A stretch of 64,000 bases of DNA from the NCBI GenBank assembly GCA_035236585.1, contig CP141131.1:18389103-18453102 (forward strand), given 5' to 3'. Origin of the DNA: Warburgia ugandensis. Lineage: Eukaryota; Streptophyta; Magnoliopsida; Canellales; Canellaceae. The translations under genes were made by a program, and so were the position numbers. Shown piece after piece: positions 34,225-49,456 of this stretch. Below the pieces are notes generated by a model. It saw nothing but the letters and a program-made list of their open reading frames with translations. It did not search any database and had not been told where the DNA came from. The first letter of the stretch is position 1. Each line of letters opens with the position of its first letter.

Positions 34225-35399
34225 AGAAGTAATAATCCTTCTTTTCCCTGATGGACATCGCATTTCTAGAAGTATCACTTACTGGTACTATAGCATGTGC
34301 AATACTTTGTAACTATATGAATCCTAAATGGATCTTTTATATGTCCATGGGTTATCTGATCGGGTCTGGATACCATTTGACTAACAAACAGATTACAAGC
34401 TGTTCTTCCCTTCAATTACGCAGTCGTAGCTCTCTTTCTTACATCCTCTTCTTCTCGTACCAAATGATTTACTGCAATGCACTCAACTAACTTTATTAGT
34501 AAGGAAAAAGGGGTCAAATTTTACCGTGGATGGAACAAATCTGCTACAGAAGTTGAAGAAGATGCAGGACGAAGTAACAACAAAGATGGTGCTTTTCTTT
34601 TATACTATCTGATTTTAACAAGTGTGAGGAAAGTAAAGCAAAGAAGTGCATGGCATCTCTAAAATAAGGCTGTCAGCCAGTAGGTACCAAATTGATTCAC
34701 CCAGTGTCTGGATCAGAGTTTCATGCAATTATTGCTTTCATAGAAATTTTACCCATAGATTTCCTGCAAATTATGAGCATCCATCATATAAATGCTAAGT
34801 GCTTATACAGTACAAATGGGACATGATGACCGATCCAACCATTTAGTCTCTACCTTGATATGGAAGTCCATCCAACTATTACAAGCCTCTGTTCTAACTT
34901 CTACAGTTTAGAAAATAAAAAGAAACCATCTACAGTTATCAACCAAGCGTCTACAAATCCAAGGCTTAAAATCGTCAAAAAAAAAAAGAGACTTCAGTGT
35001 GTGGTCCAAATATAGCAAGTCCTCCAAATAATTTGTCCGATCATTGATTATGTAAATAATAGAAAGAATGAAGACCGAATAGTTCATTATCAAGCGTTGC
35101 ATTCATTTAAAACAGATGCAATCCAAAATACCACTTCATTCACTTTGATGCATGCCTTTTCAGTAAGCATATGCTTTAACTTCTGCTGCAAAGCATATAC
35201 TTTATCTTCTGTTCTACAGCTTTACATATTTCCATCAAGCTATTTCATCCAGAAGCCGTAACAGGGAGACATGAAGCTTAAGGTGCATAAGTGAACATGC
35301 CCAAAGAATGCAACTCTTAAGCATCCCGGTACTGTAGATACTCTTTTACTCAAATCCCACACAGCCTAATTAACCTTTTCCATCTTCCAACATAATATT
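34225..35399. other. Intergenic DNA and 3' flank of the AT74-like gene
   Basis: The segment just below 35400 is the probable 3' UTR of the minus-strand gene. No other feature recognised; frames at 34251-34490 and 34477-34662 carry no motif. Confidence 0.4.
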
Positions 35400-35478
35400 T
35401 TAATCAGATTGGGTGAAGAAAGATGGTCCAGTTGTCATAGAGTCGTAATTGAATTCACCAGGCCTCGCAGTTCTTTGC
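35400..35478 (-). CDS. AT74-like gene, exon 5
   Basis: 79 bp after an ATCCAG acceptor, encoding QRTARPGEFNYDSMTTGPSF and the terminal FTQSD before TAA. The conserved TARPGE..YD tail supports this as the last exon. Confidence 0.9.
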
Positions 35479-38400
35479 CTGGATTCACAACCAAGAAACA
35501 ACAAAATTAGCATTAATAGCAAATGTGTATTTAGTAGCCAGATAACAATAGAATTTGATACCACTTTTGATCGGCCAGCATAGCCTCTGTTAAACCAAAT
35601 TCTCTCAGCTCTTCATTGCTGTGATGACCTAGTAAGCTATACCTGAGAGGTTGACATCAGAGACATAATTTGCAAAATTATCAGCACGCTTCCACGCAGA
35701 AAAGAAATTTACTTCTACCTTGTTCTGAACATGGAATGCGGATAAGTCAAAAATATTCAGGCAGAGTTAACAATTGTTCCTCAGAAAAATGATATCATCA
35801 AACAAGGATAACCAGAATCTAACATGTCATGAGAAAAAAAAAAAGATCATCACAATGCATGTACTCGAGATTTCATCTGTCACAAGATATTTTTAGAGGA
35901 ATGCACTTGTTTGGATTTTGACACTATTACTTACAATCAACCCATGTTTCTGCAATTCATAAATCCAATTCTCTGTTGATATTTCACAAGAAAATAAACT
36001 AGAGTTATAACATCAGTATCTTTTGCACCTTATGATCTGGGTCGCTGATGTGACATCATTCTTTCTGGGATACTAACCGAGTTAGAGCGATTATTGAGTC
36101 TACTGCATCTTTTTCACCTTGTGATCTGGGTCGCTGATGTGACATCATTCTTTCTGGGATACTAATTGAGTTAGAGCGATTAAATACTGGGATGGCCTTC
36201 TTAGTCCTGAAATGAAGGTTCTTGCATAATGACAAATTTCATACTACAGTTAAGGTACCTCTTTGTTCCTCCTCAAATCATAATTTGTTAAGTGAATTAC
36301 ATCATATATTAGAAATTGCATCTTGATTCAACCATCGGGTTACCGTATCTCTACCTTTGGCTGGTTTATTATGATGTTGAAGATTCCAGGATAGACATGA
36401 ATTTGAAAAACTGCAATTTTCAGACCATTCAGGAGAACATTCTCACTCTTTTATAAAAAGTCCCCTAAATCGGCTCTTGAACCTCACTGCTCCAATCTTA
36501 GGCGATCTGGGTTTCCAAAACGTGCCTATTACTTCTCCATCACCATTACCCCCTCATCTTTCATCTTGAACAAACTCCACCAAGGTCTTTTTCAATGACA
36601 TCAAAACTACCTGATCTGGTCTCATCAATAATGGCTACATTGTCAACCACAGCCCATGTAAAAATCATACCACCATTGAAGGGAGAAAACCTATGAACTG
36701 CATCCAAGAGAGAACACGTCAGGAAGGAGATAACATACTAGAACAGAGCTGTTGTTCCTTTTCTTGAATAAATCAATGTTCATGCGCACACTTGCTTTGC
36801 AGTTTGCTAGTCTCCTTGTTCAAACTAACCAACTGGTTTTTTAGATAAGTACTTTAGCTCCTGTGGAAGCTTGTTCTTGTGGTTTAAACTGTGCAAATGC
36901 CAACTGCTAATGCAAGTTGAAAATGTGCCTGGTTTAGGTAAGTATTTGTTAGCCTTGACATGGTCCAACCCCTTACCTTAGGCCACAAGTGTCTGAAGAC
37001 CAGGTTATCTATTGGAATCAGGTTGATCCAACCAAGATAATCCCAGAGATTGAATAAAAAGAAAGCTCTTGAATACAGATCATTGGCCAAGAATGAAGAG
37101 AATAAAACAGGTTGGTCATTCCATGGGACTGCAGCTGCCAGATGTCTAGTCTTACGCCCAGGTAGGGAGAAGGAAAGAATGGGATACTTATGCTGCCAGA
37201 GCGGAGAACAGAGCAACCCTGCTCAATGAATAAGAGGAAAGACTGTTCTCACTTCACCAAATGGACCAAACAAGGCTGCTACCTGTTCCTTACCTGTCCT
37301 GCTGACATCCTGTATGACTGCTGGCTAGTTTAAATACTTGACATTCATACTGCCATTTAGCCTTTCAAATCCCAATTGAAAATTATGATTTTCTTTCCAA
37401 TGCAGCAATGATTATTAAAGCACAAATATTCAAGCTCATAACTATGGCAACTGAATTCTGCACTGCTTGAGAGCACACAAGCTGTTGTTTGTGCCAGATG
37501 CTGCAGTTAATACTGTTCCCTGCACCAGCTGCCAGTTCGTGCATGCAATCATTGTTCAAATCGTGCCTGCTGTTAGAATTTGGGTTGGTTAATTAGTTGT
37601 CATCATTGGTACAACATTTTTGTATTCAATCTGCTGCATGTGGAGGTTTTATGCTAGAGAGCCATCATATCAACCATTCAATGTCTCCTAATCGTGTTTC
37701 ATATGTCTATATCAGCTGCTTCTGAGATCTCATGGATGAGATTTGCTATCTTGAATAGTGCACACAGTCAAGTCACTGGTCATCTGTTGTTGGTTGTGTA
37801 AAAATTAAGTTATGGACTCTGCATGAGTACTTGTGGCAGTGACTTATTGTTCTCTACATCAGTAGCAACACCAAGTGACTTGAGATGATCTACTCTCAAA
37901 CTGAATGACATGGTACACATACAAATCAGTTATGTTAAGTTGAATGTTGCTAATTACCTGCTATGTCCATAATCTACTAAAAGTCTTTTGGGGCCTAAAT
38001 ATGGCTTGACTATCTTTCATAATATCCTCCCAACCACGAATTATCAAGTTGGACTGAAAACAGTTATTTGATTATGACTTGGCTGTTCCATAGCATCAAT
38101 TAGCTTCATAGTTACATGTTGGAACACTTAAAAGCATAAGTGCTGGAATCTTTGGAAGGAGAGATACTCCTACAACAAGTATGTTTCTCAAATATGTCAG
38201 TTGTATGAAGACATATCTTTCTTAAAACAATCAGGAGAACCTCCTAAATTATGAATTCTTAGAGGCATGTGGAAAGATCTTATTTAACTTATCCTGTCTT
38301 GATGTTAGATTGGAGGACTTCATGCAAGAAGCTACAGTAGTTCAAGGTTGCCAAATTTCTGTTCAGGTTGGATCCACAGAATCTACCTCTTAGAGAATAA

Positions 38401-41400
38401 GTGTTAGCATCATATCCTACAAATAATGTGTTTTGTTGCCTTGAATGTGTCTGTATCACTGCTCAATCTTCTACTTGCATGAATCTACTCAGCAAGAGAG
38501 CACATTGCTAGTCTCTTACAGTTGACAATATAGTCAAGGTAGCGGTAACTGTGGCAGAGAGTCAACGTCTTCAACAAGCTGCCATCCCCATTTCACTTAT
38601 TTATTCCAAGCTGTCATGGGCAACACCTATGCTCCAGCTTGAAGGGGAGTGTTCAAGGTCTTTGTTGATTACTCATTCAGTACTTATCACTGATAGACGA
38701 TAGGCCAACATGTTACCGGATTTAGTTATTTGGATTCATTAATTCCTTTTATACGTAGAGATTGGAGAAATTAAGAGCCTTAACTGCAGGATTTCTCCTT
38801 TTTGCGTCGTAACTATATGGTTTCTCTTACTATCAGGTCTACTTCATTGTTCTTCTTTCATGTCTATTTTGCTTCTTTATTCTCATTTGACTTCAACATT
38901 TTTCTCCTCTACTTGTGCTTCCAATACTTGGTGGTTGAGGGTAGTCTGATCCCACCATGCAAAGGCTCCTCCCTTAAGTTTAATAAGAACAACTTAAAGT
39001 TCTTGTCGTCCAGAATGCCAAACATCTTTAAAGTTGAAAATTTTGACAGCGGATGGTTGCATATTCCTTGCTAAGATCTCTCTCGAACTTCAGGTTATCA
39101 ATCTTTGAAAAGGGCAACCCGGTGCACGAAACTCCCGCATATATAGGGTCCAGGGAAGCAGTGGACCACAAAGGGTCAATAGTACACAGCCTTACCTTGC
39201 ATTTTGCAAGAGGCTGTTTAAACTCCTATTCAAATGCCTACCTTCCAAGTGACTTCATGCTGGTTTGGATGGAGGTGCAGCATGAAAAGGATCACCAAAA
39301 TCTGTTTTTCACTCTCATCATCATCCTCATCCTCATAACATCACCATGAGGTGAGGCAACAATTCATGCAATGCACATGCTAAAGACATCAACTTGCTTT
39401 CTTATATCTTCTAATTATCGTCAACAATAGTTTCTAATCAACAACAGGATTCTGGATGGCCCCCGTGATAGTAGTCTAGCTTGGTTCCACTTTCTAGATG
39501 GCATGTTGAAACCCTAGGGGAAAGGACTCCTAAATCAATCAAATGGAAATCATAGGAAACAATCTGCTCATACACCAACTGATGTGAGAATCTGTTCAGA
39601 TACCAACTGATGCAATGAATCAACCCAACGGAAAACAAAAAAGAGAATGGAGGATTGAGCAACAGCCTTTTAGTACAGCAGAACGAGAAGGGTCTCTCCC
39701 GTGTGATGTCAAGGCTTTGAGTTGTGCTCATGGGGCTGTGTGTGTATGGTTTGGGGTTATCCATGAAAGACCTTCTTCCCTACCAAAAATAAAGAGAGGA
39801 GGAGGATCAAGGAGTCAATATCTAAGCTTATTAATAGAATTATTGGGAAAAACAAGAACAATGTGTACTGGGGAAAAAAGGAAAACATAAAGCGGATGTA
39901 CCTGAAAAGCCTCACAAAAGTTGGTAGAAGAGGAAGCCAGATTAAAAGGAAGAATGAGCCCAAAAGCAAATCACAGCACCATATGGTTTGACCACCTTAT
40001 TTAAGTAAAAATTTATACAAAAAGAAGCAATCCACAACTTTCTCATCTAATCTAATATAAAGTCTCATATTCAAACCAAAAATAGTGAAATAGGAAAATA
40101 TTAATTCACTCTTAATGACTTAAGTGCACTATCCTTCCCCAAAGAAGAACTAAGGACATTTGGGTGGGCTTTGGGCATGTAGCCCTTTCCAATCCTTGTC
40201 TTGTTCTTCCATGTGCAAGAACTCCAATGTTTTCCTCGGCTTCAAAAACAAGGAAAGGAGGAGAGAGAAGATTTTTTGTGCGAATGTCTTATTCTTTTGA
40301 CAGAATGACTATGGGCTGCAATGCCAATCACCTTAGTTACATTCACAGGGAGAATTATTTGAAGGGAAAGTCGGCATTATGCTTCATATGTGATAGGCAT
40401 CCACATGGTAAATCTGAAAACAGAAGGATCCAACACAGAACATGAAAGAAAGGATTACCTCCCACCAGATCCTCTTTGCATAACAAGCATCTCACCGTTA
40501 CCAAAATTTTTGAGCCCCTGAAACTGCTCTACAGTCCATTTATACCACCTCATCAGAAACACTCGCAATGTTAGGCCATGTGAGACTATTACTAAGTTCA
40601 AGTTCTCTGTCCGTTGCTCTGGTGGCTGAAAGCGTCCAATTTCAATGTCTGCCCTAAGGGTCTCCCTAAAGCCTGTAGCAGTAACACTTTATAAATAGAA
40701 GCTCCACACCTTAATTGAAGAAAAAAGGTTAAAAGCATAATGAAAAAATCGTGTAGAGAGTACAACAAACACAAAACAGTGCATACAAAATGGAAAAATA
40801 AGTGTTACTGTGTAGTACCAGTTATTCGGTCATAAACATCAGCAGCAGACTCTCCGTTAGGAAACCGGTAGAAAAACCGTCCATACCGAAGACGGATACT
40901 CTTTTCAATCCGCATTTTCTCTCTGTCCTGAAAATTCCCTTTTGACAAACATAAAATGTTAGCCATTGTTAGGTAGAGTTTCCATAAATTTCTAGAAGAT
41001 TCAATAAATTCTAAACAAACATGGTAGATTGTAAGAGGTCATATTGGCAGCTGACAAGAAAAAAAAAAAAAAAAAAAAAGATCATTTCCTTTTGGGTGCC
41101 AGCTTAGGTTGAAACATTTATCAGTTATACGCATGAAATCATCATAGAAGTGAGTGGGAATAAATATAAAAAGCATTAATGAGATGCAGGCTCTGCAAGA
41201 AAAATAAATTAAGCAAGGGATACAAAGATATGCGGCTTGTTACTTCTGTTGCAATTGAACTAATTGGTTACAAGACTTAAACAGATAAAGGGCAGCCCCA
41301 GGGCACAAAGCTCCCGCCTGTGCAGGGTCCGGGGAAGGGGCGGACCACAAGACTTAAAAAGATACTAACTGATAATAGAACTTAGAGCAATATATCACCT

Positions 41401-44400
41401 GGAACCATGCTAGAGTAATGAAAGTGAAGGACCCTGCCATCTGCATATGTAGGCCAAAGTAAGAAATGACAAATGCAAGTACTAGCTGGCATCTTCACAA
41501 CTACCTTGCTTAGGTTAGACCCTTTTTGGCCAGGAGGAAAACAAATAATACATATGTTTACTTCTCATTCTTTTCCCACTAACCAAACAGGCTTTTAGTG
41601 CCCGAAAGTGTTGTAAACCTATCAATTGTAACTACATCCTGTTAAAACAGTCGGCACCAGTAATAGGAACTGACCCAATTCAACCTCCAGTCATGAGGGT
41701 ATCAAATCCTTTATCAAACTCATCCTTATAAACTTGTCCAGAGCCTTCCATCTATCTAGGAAGTAGACACATAACCCAATGGTATCCAACCATGTCTTCT
41801 ATTAAGGTACAACTACAACAGAGAAATAAGATCTCCAGCAACACTCGATCCACTAGCTCAAATATTGAAGTTTCTAAAATTGATGCATCTTTTCGTAGAG
41901 AAAGAACATCTAACAATAGCTGCATGGAGTTGTAAAGAGTTTTTTCAACCTCAACATCAGCTTACATTACTCTAGAGAGAGTAAGAAAAACTTTACCAGT
42001 TCAAGCAATTGGGTCCACAAGAGAATGCAAAAGTCCAAAACTAAAACAAATAGAGGGGCTGCAAGTTCAATCATTATTTGATATAATTCATCCCCTTTCC
42101 TCAATCTAAATATGACATTCTTAAAAAGCAATCTGAGGGTTTAAAGGTGTGAGCTCATGAAGAGTGACTGTATGCATTTAAGTATGAGGAATACTAGGCC
42201 AAAGGCCCTAAATGGGTCTTAGCCAGAAACGGCCAAAATTTTGGCATTAAGCAAGGTCTGCCTTTGAATGATCTGACCCATCCATCTCGTTGCTCTAATT
42301 TTGGATAACTAGTAAACCAAAACTTATGATAATTGGATGATTCTAACATCACAGAAACCATGTTTTTCAGAGTTGAAGGTACACCATTACTACATAAAAT
42401 TTCTAATCATCTAATTCTTGTCATAGATAGTACAGTTCTTCAAGTGCTAGAATTATCAGATCCACACACTGTTAGAACTAATAGTTATTCAAAACTAAAG
42501 CAACGAGATGAGCAGAAGGCAGGTCCCCCTTAATCCCAGGTGTTGGGCTTCTCTCAAAAGTCCATTTAGGGCCTTCGGCCTAACATTCCACTGCAAGTAT
42601 TAGCTTCATAAAACAAATTGTAAGCATTCGAATCTAATCTAGTTATGCAATTTTGGTGAAAAGAAACCCATTCATCATATCAAACTCACAGCCTAAAGTG
42701 AACATGAATAAACAGAGAGAAACTGTCAAGAAAGGACAGCAGAGAAGCATTCTTCAATACAAAACTATCAGTTGCTGACTTCTTTCCCCTTATATCATGA
42801 CTTTTAAGGGTTATTTAGAACACCACATAAACATCTCCTCCACTAAGATGCTTCCTACCAAAACATGGAATTAATATTCTTCTAAATTAAAATATTTTAT
42901 AATATTTAAAATAGAAATGTAACTTCCAAGAGGCAAGGGTATGGTTAGCCAAACTAGTTAAAGTCCAGAAAACACTCAACTACACATGAAATTCAGATTA
43001 AAAACAGAGAAAAAAAAATTCCAAAAAGGAAAACATATGGCTGCTTGGCAACATGCAGAAAGTACTTAGCCAGTTTTGCCACAGCACTTTAACATTAATA
43101 TCTGATTCTTGAAGGCAGCAAATTAGCCTAAGAGGTTTTTCACCTTCAGATGATAATCAAGTCAAATGAAGTGATGCTTTATGCATGTTAGCAACTTAAC
43201 GCAAAATTATATGATTAATGCCTAAGATTGTTTAGCATATGAGTGTGGCAATGTGGACCAATGTTTGCAGAGCAGAAGTATCAAGCCCCTGAGCTAGAAT
43301 CTCCTGGGGGAGGGTAGGTTCTGTCACTTAATAACATGTTGGTCCTTCACAAACTAAGCATCATAGGCTGGATATCTCTCCAACTTTCCCAGCTTGAATC
43401 ATTTTGGTATGCTTTCACCTCCTTTTACCTTCACAAAATTCAACAGGGCAATGAAGATACCTTGATGGAGGCCTAAAAGACCTCAAGCTTGAGCAATGTG
43501 GATGATTTTCACTCCTCTAAGAAGGTAGTTACAGTCGTTCAACCCTACTTCTATTAGTGAAACAGAAAGACAAAGACAAGAACCAAAGGTATATAAAACA
43601 TTTTGTGAGTACATAGAACTGAACATTCTTATATCCAGGGAATATTGGCGGTATGCTTTTCTGTAAAATTAGTTCTTTCCATTGTTTCAATTTCTAAAGC
43701 TAGCTCTACCAAAAGGATTCTCATAGGTTTGTCAGACTGTCATCTCGCATGAAATCTTAGAGTATTCAACTCCTCCCCTATGGCTTTTGCCATTTGTAAT
43801 TTCTGACTTAAGTCTTATGAATTTATAATTGTTTTTGAGCCTTTCTCCAGAAGCTGTATGAATGGATAGTTCATTCTAAATAAACTAGATAAGAACATTA
43901 TGGGAAATGCCAAGGAGGAAGAAATAACGTAGGGAAAATGTGATGGATACATACAACCCACTTATTTTCATGAAAAGAAAAGTGAAACCAGTGCCATTGA
44001 TGAGCCAAAACGAGAAGGCCAGTCATTTACTCATTACATATTCAACTTAGAAATGAATAAAATGAAAAAAGAAAAGAAAAGAAAAGAAAGAAATCAATGG
44101 ATTGATTCAGCCATTAAATTCTCTAACACTCTCCTTCATGTTGGAGTACAACATATCATACATGTCCCTCTTGGATTTATCATATGAATCTAATTCTTAA
44201 AAAAAACCCTGTGAAGATATCAGCCAATTGATGTTTTCACTCATACATGGACATCATCATCAAAACCTTATCCCAATTAGGGGTCAATCAAATGAATCTT
44301 GTTCCTCCATTCCCCTCTATTAAGTGTCATGGCTTCATTTAGTCCCAAAGCTTTTAAATCTTTTCTCACCACTTCTATCCACATTCTTTTTTTAGAAACT

Positions 44401-47400
44401 TCGACTTAGATTGCCTCACTCCTTCTAACAAGTGCTATTTTTGGTCTCCGTTGAAAATGTCCAAATCATCTAAGTCTAATCTCCCTCATCATGTTACCTA
44501 TTAGTACTACTCGTAAGTTTCCTCTAATGTTTTCATTTTTAATCCTATCGTTTCTTGCCTTGGCACTCATCCATCTTAACATCCGCATTTCAGCTATGCT
44601 CATCCTATGTACATTTTGTTCCTTAACTGCCCAACAGTCTAACCCATAGAGCATGGCCTTCCTTGCAGCCAACCTATAGAATTATGCTTTCAATTTGATT
44701 GGCACTTGCCAATCACACAAACTACAAAGATATGTCTCCATTTGTTCCAACCTACTTGGGTTCTCCTAGTAACCTCCCTCTCAATCTCTCAGTTCACATG
44801 AATTATCAATCCCAAGTATTAGAAGTGGTCTTTTAGGCAAACTTCCTAGTTATCAATCTTTACTGGTGCTCCAGTCCTGCTCCTCTCCTTGCTAAAATTG
44901 CATTCCATATATTCTGTCTTAGTTTGGCTAATTTTAAATCTTTTAGATTCTCATGCATCTCTCCATAACTCTAGCTATGTGTTTACGCCCTCCCTTGTCT
45001 TATCAATCCAAACTATATCATCTACAAATAACATGCACCATGAAATCTCCTCATGTAGATGTTTTGTTAACTCATCCATAACCAACATAAAAAGGTATGG
45101 GCTCAATGCCGATCCTTGGTCACTCATACATGGACAAGATGTCAATTTATAGTATGCTTGATCTGCTCATGAAATACTAGAATTACTGATTATTTTGATA
45201 GCTGCTTGAGTGTCCACCAAGCATCTTAAATGGTGTATTGGCATTAAATTCCATACCTTTCACAAGTGTTCTTGACCTACTAATTTACAAACAATACGAG
45301 TTGTAGCACAATACTCAGCTTCTCCACAGGAACATTTTGTTTCTTATATGTGCAAGTAACCTGGTTTCTCAAATACATACACTATCACCAAGAGTTGAAC
45401 ACCTGTCAAGAGGTGATCCAATCCAGTCAACATAAAAAACCTTCAAATATCAACTAACTATTCTTCTTGAAGAAATTCCTGGCAAGTTTTAAGATATCTT
45501 AGGATACATCAAACTGCAAACCAATGATGAAAAGTGGGAGACTGTATATATTGGCTCATTGATGCATTGCAAATGCAATATCTAGCCAATTGATAGTGAG
45601 AAAAGTAAGTCTACCACCAATCACCCTTTTAGTCTATAGATCCAAAATACTGAAGAAGGTAATGTAACTGAAGTGACTTGCTCAGTTGTTAAAGAGTGAA
45701 AAAAGAAGCCCGGTGCATGAAGCTCCTGCGTATGTGGGGTCCAAGGAAGGGGCAGACCACATTGGGTCAATAGTATGTAGCCTTACCTAGCATTTGAAAG
45801 AGGCTGTTTCCACGCCTCAAACCTGTGACCTCCAGGTCACGTGGCAACAATTCTACAGGTTGTTAGAGCGTGAGCTAAAAGGAAATCTTGACAAATATGA
45901 GAAAGAAGATCATTGAAGAAACAGGTCACAGCAAACTGTTACTCAACCTGTTGGAGAAGCTAAAGATCTGTCTACTAAGGAAAAAAGATGAACCGCGGGA
46001 AAATTTGTTAAAGGATGAGAAGGGCGTCAATCTAACCGCATCACTATGTTAAAAGCAGTCAATATCTCAGGGTGAAGGAGGAGGATGATTTTAGAACTAC
46101 ACAGCATGGCAGGGAGTAGGACCATTTACTTGTTGTTGATCAATCTTTATAAACTTCTTAGAGTCAGCACTGAATTACCACTAGAGATAAATATTGTTGG
46201 TTGCCAATGGACCACTCTGGGAAGACTGATCTCCATCTTCAGCATAAGAGGCATGTTTTTTCATGTAGGTTTGCTAAATTTGTCCTGATAAAAGTATCAC
46301 AGGAGTTATTGGCTTTACCGACTGTTTAATTATTATTGTCTTCTTTCATGTCCACAATAGTCTCAAGGCGGTCATCTATTAGCAAGTTTCCATCCTTCAT
46401 TTTTAGCTGCTCCAAAGAGCATTCATAATAATTCCATGGTAATAATAAATGGGTCCCTCAGGTAAAACATGGATGTGAATGACAGCCTAACAGATGCTGG
46501 AATATCATTGAGAAATTGGGTGAATGCATGCCATCTCAAGAATCATATGACTATTTCCCAAAGGGGGCTGTAAAAGCATTCAGGTTTCTTGCATCCCACT
46601 TCCAATAAATTGACATTGTTAAGCATTGGCAAAAAAAGGAATGCGGGTCACTTATTATTGCATCTTAAAAAGATTGGAACACCAATGCCGTGGAGGCTGC
46701 CTTGCTGAACTAAACGGGTAAAGAAAATCTTTGGCATACTGAAATTGATAAAGCTATATGTTTCATAGGTTTCCAATGATTACAAGGGGCCATTAGAGAA
46801 ATAGAAAATTGCTTTTACTTCAACACAAAATCAGGTAAAGCAAAGTGTTATATTCAACAGCAATCTACTGACCAAATGCTGCTTTGTCTAGCAGTTATCA
46901 TGAAAATAAATATACCAAACATGAATGAAAATCCATATGAGCATGCAAGAAGTTACTCAGTAAACCAAAGGACCCCACCACATTCAACAAAATGCATACA
47001 TCAGAATTTTCTGGACAACTGTGTTTGCTTCATCGAGGCAGATGAAGCAACTTGGTAGGGAATGAATTTTCTTCAAACATTGGTTCATGACAATTCTAGG
47101 TGACTTGTACAAATAGATGAAGGAGAATATCTGGCCAAAGGTGGACAAAAGAGACAAAAAGGAGATTTTCATTCCTGATTATGATCCAACCAGCAAGAGA
47201 TCTACAAGAAGGGAAAATTGAAAAAGCTTAAAATACCCATTACTACGTAGAATAATCCCAACTCCACCTGAAGTTGGAATTCCCTCCATTTTTTTTGCAT
47301 TCTTTGTTAGAGCAAGCTCAAATCTCTATTCAAGCATAAGATTAGGGCATAGAACAGGCATACACATCTGCCATCAAATCAAAATATTAAATGAAATAGG

Positions 47401-49359
47401 AAGTCATCTCCTACTCCATATTTTCTGTCAGAAAAGTAATAGTTGATTTCAATTTGCTTTATCTTTGCTTGAAGCCTAGAATTTTTGGTAGTTAATGCTC
47501 TTCATGTCACAATAGTTGGTACAAAAGAGTTTACACTTCAGACCTGGCTATCTAACAGGTGTCTAACCATGCAAATTTGGCTACAGGTGTGGCCATGGTA
47601 TGATATTCAGCTACTGAACTAGAGCAAACTTTCGTGTTGCTTTTTGCTATCCCAAGATACTAAAAAGTTATCCACCGTATTAAATATTCTATCAGTGAAC
47701 TTGTGTCAGGATTGTCCAACCAGCCTATGCACGGTTACATGCATTGAAGGCCACCGTCATTTTTCCTGTTGGTGGTTATAACCCCAATACTTAAAAATGG
47801 AGAAGCAACCATAATAGAGTACACACTCAAAGTACCTCATAGTATATTTTGAGGAATACCTGAAAAAATCTAAACACGAAATTGACTATAAAATAGTTAT
47901 CAACTAGTTCAGCTTGAATATTAAGGAATAGCAGTGATGGTGTGGTGTAAAAGAAGATCCTTAACATACTTTCTTATTTCCCTTGTGGCCTTCTATTGAA
48001 AAAAGCTAGTCCACTGACTAGGTTGCAGTTAGACTCAGAAAATTACTGTAAAAAGTTTGGCATACTATGTAGTTAAAAGGTCAAGCCCTTTCATTTCGTC
48101 TTTTGAATCTTCACCATTAGTATACATAGAATTCCAATACCATTAACCTAAAATTCCTGAACTACTCTCCAGCCTCAGAATTTAATCAATTTCTACCTAT
48201 GATAAATAAAACATCTACATGACAAAACCGAAGCAACATCCCTTCTCCTTCCCACCAAGCGGGAAGGCACTCGTCTGAAGCACTCCTCTATTTCTTCCTA
48301 GAGCTTAACCACAGTTTTCGGATCTAGATCTTAGTTCCTGCATCAAGCCATAAGTTGCTTTCCCAAACTACAAATGTAATGGTGACCACCAGCAGTCACA
48401 AATCTTACAGTTGCTCCATAAAACTTCCTTCTCAAAGCTTCAGTTCTTCCCACAAAAAACCAGTATTATGAGACTCTTTTGGTGCAATTCCATCTACATG
48501 AATCAGACAGTCTCACGATCAAGCAAGTGTCCTTCTCATACAATTCAACAATTAATCATAATCAAGCCCATATTAGACATCCATTTGCTAAGCAATTGAA
48601 TATCCACCTGGTTTATGCATTTATTTTTAAACTCATTTGTACCAAAAATTTCTTGCTGTGATCTCTCATGCATTAGCATTACATTGTAGTCATCACTTCT
48701 CCCATGGTTTTCCTCCACTACATTCTTCCTATGAATTTCCGACTTGTATCTCTTATTGAGATGGTTTGCACAATGATAGTAAAATGGTTGATGGGTCTCT
48801 TAACGTGGAGATCCATGAGCAGATGATGCAGAGCACCAGGAATATGCTGAACTAAATCTTGAATCATGCTTCAAATTGAATTTTGAAAGTTCAAACTTGG
48901 TAAACCCCTGCTCACTGGGATTGTTGGCTTAGCCCATGATCATAACAGCTGTTACATTTTCTCATACTCCATCCTATGGGAATCAAGAATTCCAAAATTG
49001 CAGGTTTGCACCCTGAAAGAAGGTCCAAGGTGCATGGTGGCTGTAGACTTCATTCTTTGCAGGTGGAAGGTAATTCTGGATCTGTAATTAGTTGGATGGT
49101 GGACTTTGATAATGCTCTCTTGCGGCTTCTAGAGACATATAACAGATACCAAAATTCTTAATATTGGTGCTGTACCCTTCTGTAGTGTCCTCCAGACAGC
49201 CACTGATCAGGAGGATGCATTGTCTACTGGGAGCAATAAAAATAGCTTTTTAGTTCCAATTTATATTATGTAATCTGTTTGTATCCGTTTAAGATGTTAA
49301 CTAGGGTTGAACATCTTGGATTGCTACTGCTTCTATTCTAATGCAATCCATGAATTTCA

Positions 49360-49456
<97 letters not shown>

